A DNA stretch of 64,000 nucleotides, taken from Bacteroidales bacterium (GTDB lineage Bacteria; Bacteroidota; Bacteroidia; Bacteroidales; UBA932). The notes under the pieces were generated by a model, which saw nothing but the letters and a program-made list of their open reading frames with translations, ran no database searches and had not been told where the DNA came from. The position numbers and the translations under genes were made by a program. This document shows, piece by piece, positions 37,335 to 45,860 of this stretch. The stretch is from NCBI GenBank assembly GCA_017550025.1, contig JAFYLU010000064.1:1-64000 (forward strand). The letters run 5' to 3'. Every line of letters starts with the position of its first letter. Positions within the stretch are counted from its first letter, which is position 1.

Positions 37335-37374
37335 AAATCCGCCCGCAATGCTGATCGGCATTGCGGGCGGATTT
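37335..37374. terminator. Bidirectional terminator between PHP and DUF3127 genes
   Basis: A perfect 17-bp stem (37335-37351 with 37358-37374) and 6-nt loop between convergent genes, with A-run and T-run on the two sides. Confidence 0.93.
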
Positions 37375-37427
37375 TATGATTTGGCATAAGATCCGACGGA
37401 TTGCTCCATAGGATCAGCCGAAGCTGT

Positions 37428-37895
37428 CTAGAACGGAAGATCGTCTTCCACCGGAGAACTCATGTCATCAGCAGACGGCATTGGTGCGCCGGTAGGTGCC
37501 GAGTAGTTTCCTGCAGACTGGGCGTAGTTGTAACCCTGTGGCTGTGCAGGAGCTGACGAGCCTACATATCCGGCTCCTCCCGCCACTGCGCCTGTCGCGT
37601 AATCCGGCTGTGCAGCGTTGGCTGGCTCTATACGCCATGCCCTCACATCTGTGTACCAGCGGCCGTTATATTCGCGGCTGCTGAGATTGAAGGCAACCTT
37701 CACCTTGTCTCCGACCTGATACTTGTCCAGTTCCTTTACCTTGTCATCTCCCCAGACATTCATGCATACCTGTGAAGGGAAGTTTCCTTCCTGATATTCA
37801 AGGACGAACTCCTGCTTTGACCATGCTCCTCTCGCAGAAGTACCGGTCTGGACATTAAGTTTGCGGGCAATCCTGCCCTCGAGCTCCATTGCCAT
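37428..37895 (-). CDS. DUF3127 OB-fold protein with SSB-like acidic tip
   Basis: The 155-residue protein has an N-terminal OB-like domain (about 1-95, MELEGRIARKLNVQTG, then SKQEFVLEYQEG and VKVAFNLSSREYNGRWYTDV). A Gly/Ala/Gln/Tyr-rich linker and the tip VEDDLPF follow. The DUF3127 family is Bacteroidetes-centred. The build copies single-stranded DNA-binding protein (OB domain, flexible linker, acidic tip ending in PF), the tip being the docking site for replication and repair proteins. DNA binding is inferred. Starts at 37895 or 37889 are equally possible. The FKBP gene lies 2 bp upstream. Confidence 0.85.
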   Translation of the reverse strand: MAMELEGRIARKLNVQTGTSARGAWSKQEFVLEYQEGNFPSQVCMNVWGDDKVKELDKYQVGDKVKVAFNLSSREYNGRWYTDVRAWRIEPANAAQPDYATGAVAGGAGYVGSSAPAQPQGYNYAQSAGNYSAPTGAPMPSADDMSSPVEDDLPF

Positions 37896-37897
37896 TA

Positions 37898-38644
37898 TTA
37901 CTTATCTTCCTTTGGAACAAACTTGCCTACCTTGAGGACCTCTACATCAAAGACGAGTACAGAGTTAGGCTCGATACCACGGTTTCCTCTCTCGCCGTAT
38001 GCAAGGTTTGCAGGGATGTAGAGAGTTGCCTTTCCACCCTCGCCGAGGAGACCAAGACCCTCTGTCCAACCTCTGATCACGCGGTTTGCAACGAACATAG
38101 TAGAGTCGTTCTCGTCGAATACTGTACCGTCAAGGAGAGTACCCTTGTAGTTTACCCATACTGTATCCTGTGGAGCTACCTTATAGTCAGCACCTGCATT
38201 CTCGATCTTGTACTGGAGACCGCTTGCAGTAGTGTCAACACCCTCCTTAAGAGCGTTAGCTACGAGGAACTCTTTACCCTTTGCGAGGTTTACAGCTGCC
38301 TTGTAGTTCTGCTTCTTTGTAAGGAAACCGTTGAGGATACGACTCATTTCGTTAGGATCGATCTTGAAGTTTGCTCCGAAATCAGGATCATATGGAGTGC
38401 CCTCTGCCTCGAGGAAATCCACGATACCCTTCTTGAACTCTGCCATGTTGAGCTCTGCGAGATCCTCTGCGAAGTTGTTACCCTTGATGAATGAACCGAT
38501 GTTCACACCGAGAAGGTAGCTTACTGAGTCAACCTCTGCTGCTGACGGCATTTCAACATCAACCTCTGGAGCTGATGAAGTGTTGCATGATACAGCGAGA
38601 GCCGCTGCGCATGCTGCTGTTGCGAAAAATTTAAGTGCTTTCAT
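37898..38644 (-). CDS. FKBP-type peptidyl-prolyl isomerase lipoprotein
   Basis: The 248-residue protein has a lipoprotein signal ending at Cys20 (ALAVSC), so it is probably membrane-attached in the periplasm or outer membrane. An N-terminal dimerisation-type domain (about 35-125) is followed by an FKBP domain (about 140-245) with VNYKGTLLDGTVFDEND, IRGWTEGLGLLGEGGKATLYIP and NLAYGERG. The enzyme helps fold exported proteins. It starts a two-gene unit with the DUF3127 gene. A minus-strand TACCTTTG box (38689-38696) is upstream. Confidence 0.92.
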   Translation of the reverse strand: MKALKFFATAACAAALAVSCNTSSAPEVDVEMPSAAEVDSVSYLLGVNIGSFIKGNNFAEDLAELNMAEFKKGIVDFLEAEGTPYDPDFGANFKIDPNEMSRILNGFLTKKQNYKAAVNLAKGKEFLVANALKEGVDTTASGLQYKIENAGADYKVAPQDTVWVNYKGTLLDGTVFDENDSTMFVANRVIRGWTEGLGLLGEGGKATLYIPANLAYGERGNRGIEPNSVLVFDVEVLKVGKFVPKEDK

Positions 38645-38688
38645 TTTTAGAATATTGTTTATTAGTTAATAATTGTCAATACATCTTG

Positions 38689-38696
38689 CAAAGGTA
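38689..38696 (-). promoter_or_regulatory. -7 box of FKBP-DUF3127 unit
   Basis: TACCTTTG on the minus strand, about 45 bp before the FKBP start. No TTTG element is seen at the usual distance. Confidence 0.45.
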
Positions 38697-38726
38697 ATTA
38701 TTTTTTGGATTCAACAGCATTTTTCT

Positions 38727-38770
38727 CTCATCATTTACACTTATATTATAGAAGTCCGGAAAATGATGAG
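38727..38770. repeat. 10-bp inverted repeat upstream of recQ
   Basis: Arms 38727-38736 and 38761-38770 are perfectly complementary with a 24-nt spacer. They sit about 30 bp upstream of the recQ promoter and within the divergent recQ/FKBP region. It could be an operator or chance. Confidence 0.4.
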
Positions 38771-38799
38771 GAAACGGAGGCATGTTTTGGGAAAAAAGT

Positions 38800-38831
38800 T
38801 TTGAGGTCTCGAAAATTATTCGTTAACTTTA
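38800..38831 (+). promoter_or_regulatory. Probable promoter of recQ
   Basis: TTTG (38800-38803), 20 bp, TAACTTTA (38824-38831; last base departs from TAnnTTTG). It lies 20 bp before the ATG. Confidence 0.55.
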
Positions 38832-38850
38832 TAATCAAATTTCTCGACTT

Positions 38851-41046
38851 ATGTCAACAGATTCTGCAATGCTACATGCCAAGCTGAAGGAGTTTTTCGG
38901 ATTTGACTCATTCAAGGCTGACCAGGAAAGTATCATCAGACACCTCACGGGCGGAGGCAACGCCTTCGTGCTCATGCCTACCGGCGGAGGCAAATCGATG
39001 TGCTACCAGCTCCCCGCACTTGTAATGGAGGGAACAGCCATCGTGATATCCCCTCTGATCGCCCTCATGAAAAACCAGGTGGACGCCATCAGAGGCTTCG
39101 TTTCCGGTAATGACGGCATTGCACACTTCCTGAACTCTTCCCTCAACAAGGCGCAGATCACGGAAGTGAGAAATGACCTGCTTTCCGGCGCGACCAAGCT
39201 TCTGTATGTAGCTCCGGAATCCCTTACGAAGGCTGAAAACGTAGCAATGCTGAAGGAAATCAAGATCTCCTTCTACGCTATCGACGAGGCGCATTGTATA
39301 TCCGAATGGGGACATGATTTCCGACCTGAATACAGACGTATCAGAAACATAATCGAAGAGATCGGGCTTGCGCCTATAATCGCGCTTACAGCCACTGCGA
39401 CACCCAAGGTGCAGAGCGACATCCTGAAGAATCTCGGCATGTCGGACGCCACGGTGTTCAAGTCATCATTCAACCGACCTAACCTCTATTATGAAATCCG
39501 CGACAAGTCGGATCCGAAGAGAGACATAATCAGATACATAAAGCAGAACAAAGGCAAGTCCGGCATCATCTACTGCCTCAGCAGAAAGAAGGTCGAGGAA
39601 CTTGCGGAACTGCTGAACATCAACGGAATAAAAGCCGCTCCGTACCACGCCGGACTTGACGCGAAGACACGTGCGGAAAATCAGGACAAGTTCCTGATGG
39701 AGGAAATCGACGTCATCGTGGCTACCATAGCCTTCGGCATGGGTATCGACAAGCCTGACGTGAGGTTCGTCATCCATTACGACATACCTAAGAGCATCGA
39801 AGGATATTATCAGGAGACCGGCCGCGCAGGAAGAGACGGCAAGGAAGGACAGTGCATAACATTCTACAGCTACAAGGACATACAGAAGCTGGAGAAGTTC
39901 ATGCAGGGCAAGCCTATCGCCGAACAGGAGATCGGAAAGCAGCTCCTCATGGAGACCGTCGCCTATGCAGAGTCGAATTCATGCCGCAGAAAGCTGCTCC
40001 TCAATTATTTCGGCGAGACATATCAGGTCGAGAACTGCGGAGCATGTGACAACTGTCTCCATCCGAAGAAGCAGTTCGACGGCCGCGAAGAGATGTCAAT
40101 GGTCATCGAGCTTATCAAGGCCCTTCCGGAGCGCTTCAAGATAGAGCATCTGGCGAACATCCTCGCAGGAGAGATGAATTCTATAATAAAGTCGTACAAG
40201 CATGACAAGCTGGAGCTGTTCGGAGCAGGCAAGGACCACTCTGCCAGATTCTGGTGCGCAGTCATCCACCAGGGAATGGTTCTCCATCTTCTGTACAAGG
40301 ACATCGAGGCCTATGGTCTGATCTCAGTGACAAAGGAAGGAGAGAAATTCTACGAGAAGCCATATACCCTTATGCTCACCGAGGAAAGGGAATTTGCTGA
40401 AGGCGAGGATGACGACGACGATGCAGCAGCTGCAGCAAGAGGCGGTGGTGGAGGAGATGCACAGCTCCTCACCATGCTGAAGGACCTCCGCAGGGATGTG
40501 GCAAAGAAGAAGAGACTCCAGCCGTGGGTGATCTTCGGAGACCCTTCACTGGAAGACATGTCCATAATGTATCCGATGACATACGACGAGCTCAAGAACT
40601 GTCAGGGAGTCGGCGAAGGAAAAGCCAGAAAATTCGGCAAGGAATTCATCGAGCTCATAGCCAAGTATGTGGAAGAGAACGAGATAGAAAGGCCTGACGA
40701 TTTTGTCATGAAATCCATCGTGAACAAGTCTGTCAACAAGGTTTTCATTATCCAGAGCGTCGACAGGAAGCTCCCGCTGGAAGACATCGCTGATGCCAAA
40801 GGTCTGGATATGGAAGAGCTTCTCGACGAGATCGAGGCTATCGTATTCTCCGGCACCAAGCTCAACCTCGACTATTACATCGAGCAGACACTTGACGACG
40901 ATATCGTGGAAGAAATCTATGAATATTTCCACACAGAGGCAGAGTCAGATTCTCTTGCTGATGCCATGGAAGACCTCCGTGACGACTATGACGAGCAGGA
41001 AGTACGTCTGGTCCGCATCAAGTTCCTCTGTGAAGTAGCCAACTGA
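38851..41046 (+). CDS. recQ: ATP-dependent DNA helicase RecQ
   Basis: The 731-residue superfamily 2 helicase unwinds DNA in recombination and fork repair. Walker A is MPTGGGKSMCYQLPAL, Walker B is AIDEAHCISEWGHDFRPEY, and motif VI is QETGRAGRDG. The RecQ zinc site has CRRKLLLNYFGE and CGACDNC, and a winged-helix RQC part and an HRDC-like domain (about 575-660, GEGKARKFGKEFIELIAKYVEE) follow. An acidic-to-Gly/Ala linker (EGEDDDDDAAAAARGGGGG) lies near 515-535. The 3' end converges on miaA with a terminator between. Confidence 0.95.
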   Translation: MSTDSAMLHAKLKEFFGFDSFKADQESIIRHLTGGGNAFVLMPTGGGKSMCYQLPALVMEGTAIVISPLIALMKNQVDAIRGFVSGNDGIAHFLNSSLNKAQITEVRNDLLSGATKLLYVAPESLTKAENVAMLKEIKISFYAIDEAHCISEWGHDFRPEYRRIRNIIEEIGLAPIIALTATATPKVQSDILKNLGMSDATVFKSSFNRPNLYYEIRDKSDPKRDIIRYIKQNKGKSGIIYCLSRKKVEELAELLNINGIKAAPYHAGLDAKTRAENQDKFLMEEIDVIVATIAFGMGIDKPDVRFVIHYDIPKSIEGYYQETGRAGRDGKEGQCITFYSYKDIQKLEKFMQGKPIAEQEIGKQLLMETVAYAESNSCRRKLLLNYFGETYQVENCGACDNCLHPKKQFDGREEMSMVIELIKALPERFKIEHLANILAGEMNSIIKSYKHDKLELFGAGKDHSARFWCAVIHQGMVLHLLYKDIEAYGLISVTKEGEKFYEKPYTLMLTEEREFAEGEDDDDDAAAAARGGGGGDAQLLTMLKDLRRDVAKKKRLQPWVIFGDPSLEDMSIMYPMTYDELKNCQGVGEGKARKFGKEFIELIAKYVEENEIERPDDFVMKSIVNKSVNKVFIIQSVDRKLPLEDIADAKGLDMEELLDEIEAIVFSGTKLNLDYYIEQTLDDDIVEEIYEYFHTEAESDSLADAMEDLRDDYDEQEVRLVRIKFLCEVAN

Positions 41047-41058
41047 CGCATTGCAGCC

Positions 41059-41079
41059 ATCCCCGGCATGTCCGGGGAT
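41059..41079. terminator. Hairpin between convergent recQ and miaA
   Basis: A perfect 8-bp G/C-rich stem (41059-41066 with 41072-41079) and 5-nt loop that ends at the base before the miaA stop. It lacks a long T-run. Confidence 0.65.
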
Positions 41080-42000
41080 CTACAGTTCTATCCAACGGAT
41101 TTCCTTATCCCTGCCCCAGTAGGACAGCTGACGCTTTGCATAGCGTCTGGTATTGCGTTGGATAAGTTCTATGGCGCGGTCTAAAGAAACGACAGGTCCA
41201 TCTCCCGGAGCAGTCGGGCCCCAGCCTTCTGTTGACACGAGACCGGCCTCATAATCGAACCAGTCAAAGATTTCCTTATATCCGACGGTCTGCAGGGCCG
41301 CCAGATCACGATATTGTGTCAGCGAGCGTACTTCATCGACCAGACCGTCATCGACCATCTGGACAACACGGCGGTTTATGCGGTCATACAGAACCTCCCT
41401 CGGCCTTGTCAGACCGATCTTCTCAACTTCAAAATCACGTTTCTTGCGGGATGACGTCTTGAATGAAGAGAAAGGCTTTCCTGTCATGAGGCAGACCTCA
41501 AGGGCACGCACCACCCTCTGCCCGTTGGCAATGTCTATGGTTGCATAACTTTCCGGATCAAGAACCTTGAGTTCGAGGCGGAGAGCCTCCACACCTTCTG
41601 CCTCGAGCCTGTCCGTGAGTTCTCTGCGGAGCTGAAGGTCGGCAGAGGGAAAATCATCGAGACCGTTGACAAGGGCATCTACATAAAAACCAGAACCGCC
41701 TGCCATGACAAGGGTTTCATGACCCTCATCAAAGAGACGGTTGATCAGTTCGAGAGCTTCTAGCTCATATTTACCGGCTGTATACAGCTCGGTAACAGTA
41801 TGTGAGTGAATGAAATAATGCTTGACAGCAGCAAGCTGCGACGGATCAGGCACTGCCGTGCCTATGGTCATTTCCTTATAGATCTGACGGGAGTCACAGG
41901 ATATGACGGGAGAGCCATGCTTGAGCGCGGCTTCAATACTGTAGTCTGTCTTGCCTACAGCAGTCGGGCCCAATATGATCTTCAGTCTTCTTCGCGCCAT
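41080..42000 (-). CDS. miaA: tRNA dimethylallyltransferase
   Basis: MiaA adds a dimethylallyl group from DMAPP to A37 of tRNAs that read UNN codons. LGPTAVGKTDYSIE is the P-loop, VISCDSRQIYKEMTIGTA is the DSRQ motif, VMAGGSGFYVDAL and NGQRVVRALEV are typical, and the C-terminal tRNA-binding part has QTVGYKEIFDW and QRNTRRYAKRQLSYW. The 306-residue length is normal. It is 12 bp downstream of the pRiA4b-like gene. Confidence 0.95.
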   Translation of the reverse strand: MARRRLKIILGPTAVGKTDYSIEAALKHGSPVISCDSRQIYKEMTIGTAVPDPSQLAAVKHYFIHSHTVTELYTAGKYELEALELINRLFDEGHETLVMAGGSGFYVDALVNGLDDFPSADLQLRRELTDRLEAEGVEALRLELKVLDPESYATIDIANGQRVVRALEVCLMTGKPFSSFKTSSRKKRDFEVEKIGLTRPREVLYDRINRRVVQMVDDGLVDEVRSLTQYRDLAALQTVGYKEIFDWFDYEAGLVSTEGWGPTAPGDGPVVSLDRAIELIQRNTRRYAKRQLSYWGRDKEIRWIEL

Positions 42001-42012
42001 ATGAATCCTTGA

Positions 42013-42546
42013 CTACTCGTCATCATCTTCATCATAGATTTCCTCTGTCTCGTCGTCAGCTTCTGTATCTACTTCATCGTCATCGAAATCGTCATCCTCT
42101 TCAGGGTTCTTCTTCTTGTCGTCAGGAAGATCCTCGAATGCTACATATCCGTTTTCAAACTCGATCGGATTCGGTCCTTTCTGCTCTACGAGAAGCGGAT
42201 AGAGGACACCTTTGCGGAGCTCACCCTCACCCTCGAAGGTGACAATGACGCTCTTGACATTTGTAGTGTCGTAAAAATATATGAACTTGTCCTCTCCCCT
42301 CTTGTGGCACTGCTCTGCAGTGACGCTGTCGATGGTTCCGAAGCCGAAATCAGTGAACACACTGTATCTTGCAGCCACTTCTCCGTCCGGACCGAAGGCC
42401 TTGAAAAGCACCACCTGGTCCTGCGGGAAGTCCATGTCAGCTCTCATCTGCTTGTGAAAACTATATAACGAGGCGTTGCCTTTCACCTCGTAAACTCTTG
42501 CAAATCCCTTTATACCCGGGAGAGACACTCTATATTTCAGAATCAT
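42013..42546 (-). CDS. pRiA4b ORF3-like (IS1096 passenger-type) protein with acidic tail
   Basis: The 177-residue protein has an N-terminal domain (about 1-135) that matches the plasmid pRiA4b ORF-3-like family: ILKYRVSLPGIKGFARVYEV, SLYSFHKQM and FKAFGPDGEVAARYS. In other genomes members are sometimes annotated as IS1096 passenger proteins, but no transposon is present here. The last ~35 residues are almost only Asp/Glu (EEDDDFDDDEV and more), unlike the neighbours. Function is unknown. It precedes miaA in the same direction. A TATCTTTG box lies at 42604-42611 on the minus strand. Confidence 0.8.
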   Translation of the reverse strand: MILKYRVSLPGIKGFARVYEVKGNASLYSFHKQMRADMDFPQDQVVLFKAFGPDGEVAARYSVFTDFGFGTIDSVTAEQCHKRGEDKFIYFYDTTNVKSVIVTFEGEGELRKGVLYPLLVEQKGPNPIEFENGYVAFEDLPDDKKKNPEEDDDFDDDEVDTEADDETEEIYDEDDDE

Positions 42547-42603
42547 AGTCAGTTAGAATTGAATATTGCACAAAAACGCCTCCACATACAGCGGAAGCGA
42601 AGT

Positions 42604-42712
42604 CAAAGATAATAATTTTTTCTTTCCTCGGACATAAAAAATGAGAGAAAAAAGAATATGTAAGTTTTCTGCAGCCTAATTGTTTTTTGATGCGAAAAAT
42701 TTATTATTTTTG
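42604..42712. promoter_or_regulatory. Divergent -7 boxes between pRiA4b-like gene and yigZ
   Basis: Minus-strand TATCTTTG (42604-42611) faces plus-strand TATTTTTG (42705-42712). The latter ends only 8 bp before the yigZ ATG, so the yigZ message would be almost leaderless. Confidence 0.5.
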
Positions 42713-42720
42713 GATTTTGT

Positions 42721-43335
42721 ATGGGCACATCAGACATAAAGGATTCATACAAAAGCATCGCCACAGAGTCGCGTGGGCTGTTCAAGGACAATGGAAGCAG
42801 ATTCATTGCCCACGCATACCCCGTTGAAACAGAAGAAGAGGTCAAGGAGATCGTCGCAGCGCTCAAGAAAGAGTACTACGATGCGAGGCATCATGTATAT
42901 GCATACCGGCTCGGCTACATGGGAGACAAGTTCAGGGCAAACGATGACGGAGAACCTTCCGGCTCGTCAGGAAGACCTGTCCTGGGTCAGATCGATTCAT
43001 GCGGGCTCAGCGACATTCTGGTCGTCGTAGTCAGATATTTCGGAGGCATAAAGCTCGGCATTCCCGGCCTGATCAGGGCATACAAGACCTCAACAGCAGA
43101 TGCCTTGGCAAATGCGGAGATAGTAGAGAAGATTGCGGCAAGGATGTACCGCGTACACTTCGGCTACCTCAACATGAACGGGGTGATGAAGGTCATGAAG
43201 GACATGGGACTCGAACAGAAGAACCAGAAGTTCGACATGGAATGCAGCCTGGACACCAGCGTGAGGCTGTCACTTGTGGACACATTCCTGGAAAGGATGG
43301 GAGATGTGGAAGGATGCAATGTTGAAGAGATTTAA
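42721..43335 (+). CDS. YigZ/IMPACT family protein
   Basis: The 204-residue protein has the UPF0029 N-terminal domain (about 15-125) with DARHHVYAYRLG, NDDGEPSGSSGRPVLGQI and VRYFGGIKLGIPGLIRAYK, all IMPACT signatures. A small DUF1949 C-terminal domain follows. Its biochemical role is unsettled; eukaryotic IMPACT regulates the Gcn2 kinase. Here it starts the yigZ-pyrB-pyrI run, pyrB following 10 bp later. Confidence 0.9.
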   Translation: MGTSDIKDSYKSIATESRGLFKDNGSRFIAHAYPVETEEEVKEIVAALKKEYYDARHHVYAYRLGYMGDKFRANDDGEPSGSSGRPVLGQIDSCGLSDILVVVVRYFGGIKLGIPGLIRAYKTSTADALANAEIVEKIAARMYRVHFGYLNMNGVMKVMKDMGLEQKNQKFDMECSLDTSVRLSLVDTFLERMGDVEGCNVEEI

Positions 43336-43345
43336 TTATTGAAAT

Positions 43346-44254
43346 ATGAGTAAGAAAAGTTTGATTTCAATCCGCGACTTCAGCAAGGAGGAGATCCTCC
43401 ATGTGCTGGAGACCGCAAAGGAGTTCGAACAGAACAAGGTGCAGAACTTCCTGGAAGGAAAGGTCATCGCAAGCCTCTTCTTTGAGCCGTCTACCAGAAC
43501 GAGACTCAGCTTCGAGACCGCAATCAACCGTCTGGGTGCAAAGGTGATAGGCTTCTCTGACGCAAGCAACACAAGCCAGAGCAAGGGCGAGACGCTGAAG
43601 GACACCATAAAGATGGTATCCAACTATGTGGACATGATCGTCATGCGTCATCCTCTGGAAGGAAGTTCACGCTATGCGTCTGAAGTAGCGTCTGTTCCTG
43701 TTGTCAATGCAGGAGACGGAGCTAACCAGCATCCTTCGCAGACTCTTCTTGACCTTTATTCCATCCTGCAGACCCAGGGAACTCTTGAGGGCCTTACAAT
43801 CAATATGGTAGGAGACCTCAAATACGGTAGAACCACCCACTCGCTGCTGCAGGCGATGTCACATTTCAATCCGAGATTCATCTTCACATCTCCGGAAGAG
43901 CTCAAGATGCCGAAGGAATACAAGGCCTTCCTCGACAGAAGAGGAATCGAATATATCGAGACCACATCACTCAACGAGTACCTCGACGACTGCGACATCC
44001 TCTATATGACCCGCGTGCAGCAGGAGAGATTCACAGACCCGATGGAATATGAAAGAGTAAAGGACGTATATACTCTGAACGCCTCGATGCTTGACAATGT
44101 CAAGGATAACATGAAGATTCTTCATCCGCTCCCAAGAGTGACGGAGATCGCACAGGATGTCGACGACACTCCTTATGCATATTATTTCAAGCAGGCAGAA
44201 AACGGACTCTATGTCCGCATGGCAATCATCAGTTATTTATTAGGCTATCGCTAG
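43346..44254 (+). CDS. pyrB: Aspartate carbamoyltransferase catalytic subunit
   Basis: The 302-residue enzyme joins carbamoyl phosphate and aspartate in pyrimidine synthesis. [13 protein letters not shown] is the carbamoyl-phosphate site, [17 protein letters not shown] and [14 protein letters not shown] are family motifs, and HPLPR is in KILHPLPRV. The regulatory subunit gene follows 3 bp later, so the enzyme should be the E. coli-type allosteric complex. Confidence 0.97.
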   Translation: MSKKSLISIRDFSKEEILHVLETAKEFEQNKVQNFLEGKVIASLFFEPSTRTRLSFETAINRLGAKVIGFSDASNTSQSKGETLKDTIKMVSNYVDMIVMRHPLEGSSRYASEVASVPVVNAGDGANQHPSQTLLDLYSILQTQGTLEGLTINMVGDLKYGRTTHSLLQAMSHFNPRFIFTSPEELKMPKEYKAFLDRRGIEYIETTSLNEYLDDCDILYMTRVQQERFTDPMEYERVKDVYTLNASMLDNVKDNMKILHPLPRVTEIAQDVDDTPYAYYFKQAENGLYVRMAIISYLLGYR

Positions 44255-44257
44255 ACC

Positions 44258-44710
44258 ATGACACACAAGGAATTAGTAGTAAGCGCACTGGAGAATGGTA
44301 CCGTTCTGGACCACATACCCGCTGAAAATGTATATAAGGCACTGGACATTCTCAATCTGAAAGGTATCGAGAATCAGATCACAATAGGCATCAACCTCAC
44401 AAGCAAGTTCTTCGGCAGGAAGGGCATCATCAAGATTGCCGACAAGTTCTTCGAGGACGAGGAGCTGAACAGGCTGGCTCTCATTGCTCCGAAGGCCACA
44501 GTCAATGTAATCCGTGACTTCCAGGTAGTGGAGAAGAAGAAGATCGTGATGCCGGAGGAAATCCATGGAGTTGCGAAATGCCGCAATCCGAAATGCGTGA
44601 CCAACCATCAGCCTGTCAAGACATGGTTCAAGACAATAGACAACGGTAACGAAATATCACTTTTATGCCACTATTGCGAAAAAATAACCGGTCAGAAACA
44701 TATTTTCTAA
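44258..44710 (+). CDS. pyrI: Aspartate carbamoyltransferase regulatory subunit
   Basis: The 150-residue PyrI has an N-terminal nucleotide-binding domain (GTVLDHIPAENVYKALDIL) and a C-terminal zinc domain. Four cysteines (CRNPKC and CHYC) hold the zinc that docks it to PyrB. It binds CTP/ATP and sets the activity of the complex. It follows pyrB at 3 bp, and a 63-bp gap precedes serC. No hairpin is visible in that gap. Confidence 0.96.
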   Translation: MTHKELVVSALENGTVLDHIPAENVYKALDILNLKGIENQITIGINLTSKFFGRKGIIKIADKFFEDEELNRLALIAPKATVNVIRDFQVVEKKKIVMPEEIHGVAKCRNPKCVTNHQPVKTWFKTIDNGNEISLLCHYCEKITGQKHIF

Positions 44711-44773
44711 AATAAATCATTACCTTTAACGCGATATTGATTATAAATTTAAATTTAACCACATAAATAAGAC

Positions 44774-45847
44774 ATGAAAAAAGTTCACAATTTCAATGCT
44801 GGCCCATGCGTACTTCCGCAGCAGGCAGTAGACAAGGCCATCGAGGCTCTCAAGGATTTCGCCGGAACAGGTATGCCGGTAATCTGCGTATCACACAGAA
44901 GCAAGGAGTGGAGCGCTGTAATGGACGAATGCCGTGCACTCTGGAAAGAACTCCTCAACATTCCTGACACTCACGAGGTACTCTTCCTCGGCGGCGGCGC
45001 AAGCCTCGGTTTCCTTTATGTTGCCATGAACCTCCTCGAAAACAAGGCAGGATACCTTGAGACAGGAGTATGGGCAAAGAAGGCGCTCAAGGAAGCAAAG
45101 GGCATCGGTAACGCATATGCGGTGGCATCTTCAGCAGAGACCACATATAATTATATTCCAAAGGGTTACGAGATCCCTGCAGACCTCGACTATTTCCACA
45201 TCACCACCAACAACACAATCTACGGTACTGAAATCCATGAGGACATGGACTGCCCTGTTCCTCTCGTTGCAGACATGTCGTCTGACATCATGAGCCGTCC
45301 TGTGGATGTCAGCAAGTATGCAGTCATCTATGGTGGAGCACAGAAGAATGTAGGTCCTGCCGGCGTGACATTCGTCATCGTACGCAAGGATGTTCTCGGC
45401 AAGGTAAGCCGCTACATCCCTACAATGCTTGACTACCGCACACATATCGACGGAGAGTCTATGTTCAACACACCTCCGGTATTCCCTATCTTCGTGATGA
45501 CAGAGACATTGAAGTGGGTGAAGGAGCTCGGCGGCGTAGAGGCTATCTACAAGATCAACAAGGAGAAGGCTGCCCTTCTTTATGACGAGATCGACCGCAA
45601 CTCGCTCTTCGTAGGAACAGCCGCGAAGGAAGACCGCTCGATCATGAACGTATGCTTCGTGATGGCACCAGGCTATGAGGCTCTCCAGGATGAGTTCATG
45701 AGCTTTGCAAAGGAAAGAGGCATGGTCGGAATCAAGGGTCACAGATCTGTCGGAGGTTTCCGCGCATCAATCTACAATGCGTGTCCGGTAGAGAGCGTTC
45801 AGGCACTCGTAGACTGCATGAAGGAGTTCGAGGCTCTTAAGAAATAA
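44774..45847 (+). CDS. serC: Phosphoserine aminotransferase
   Basis: The 357-residue PLP enzyme converts 3-phosphohydroxypyruvate to phosphoserine. [13 protein letters not shown] is the N-terminal signature, [12 protein letters not shown] and [17 protein letters not shown] sequence are present, and the PLP Lys is in [23 protein letters not shown] is near the C-terminus. It leads serC-serA-DUF1015, with gaps of 13 and 6 bp, a cluster conserved in Bacteroidales. Confidence 0.96.
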   Translation: MKKVHNFNAGPCVLPQQAVDKAIEALKDFAGTGMPVICVSHRSKEWSAVMDECRALWKELLNIPDTHEVLFLGGGASLGFLYVAMNLLENKAGYLETGVWAKKALKEAKGIGNAYAVASSAETTYNYIPKGYEIPADLDYFHITTNNTIYGTEIHEDMDCPVPLVADMSSDIMSRPVDVSKYAVIYGGAQKNVGPAGVTFVIVRKDVLGKVSRYIPTMLDYRTHIDGESMFNTPPVFPIFVMTETLKWVKELGGVEAIYKINKEKAALLYDEIDRNSLFVGTAAKEDRSIMNVCFVMAPGYEALQDEFMSFAKERGMVGIKGHRSVGGFRASIYNACPVESVQALVDCMKEFEALKK

Positions 45848-45860
45848 AGCTCCGTCGGTC

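Noticed and set aside
42013..42546. IS1096 transposon
   Set aside because: Only the passenger-like domain is present; no transposase, ends or target duplication are visible around it.
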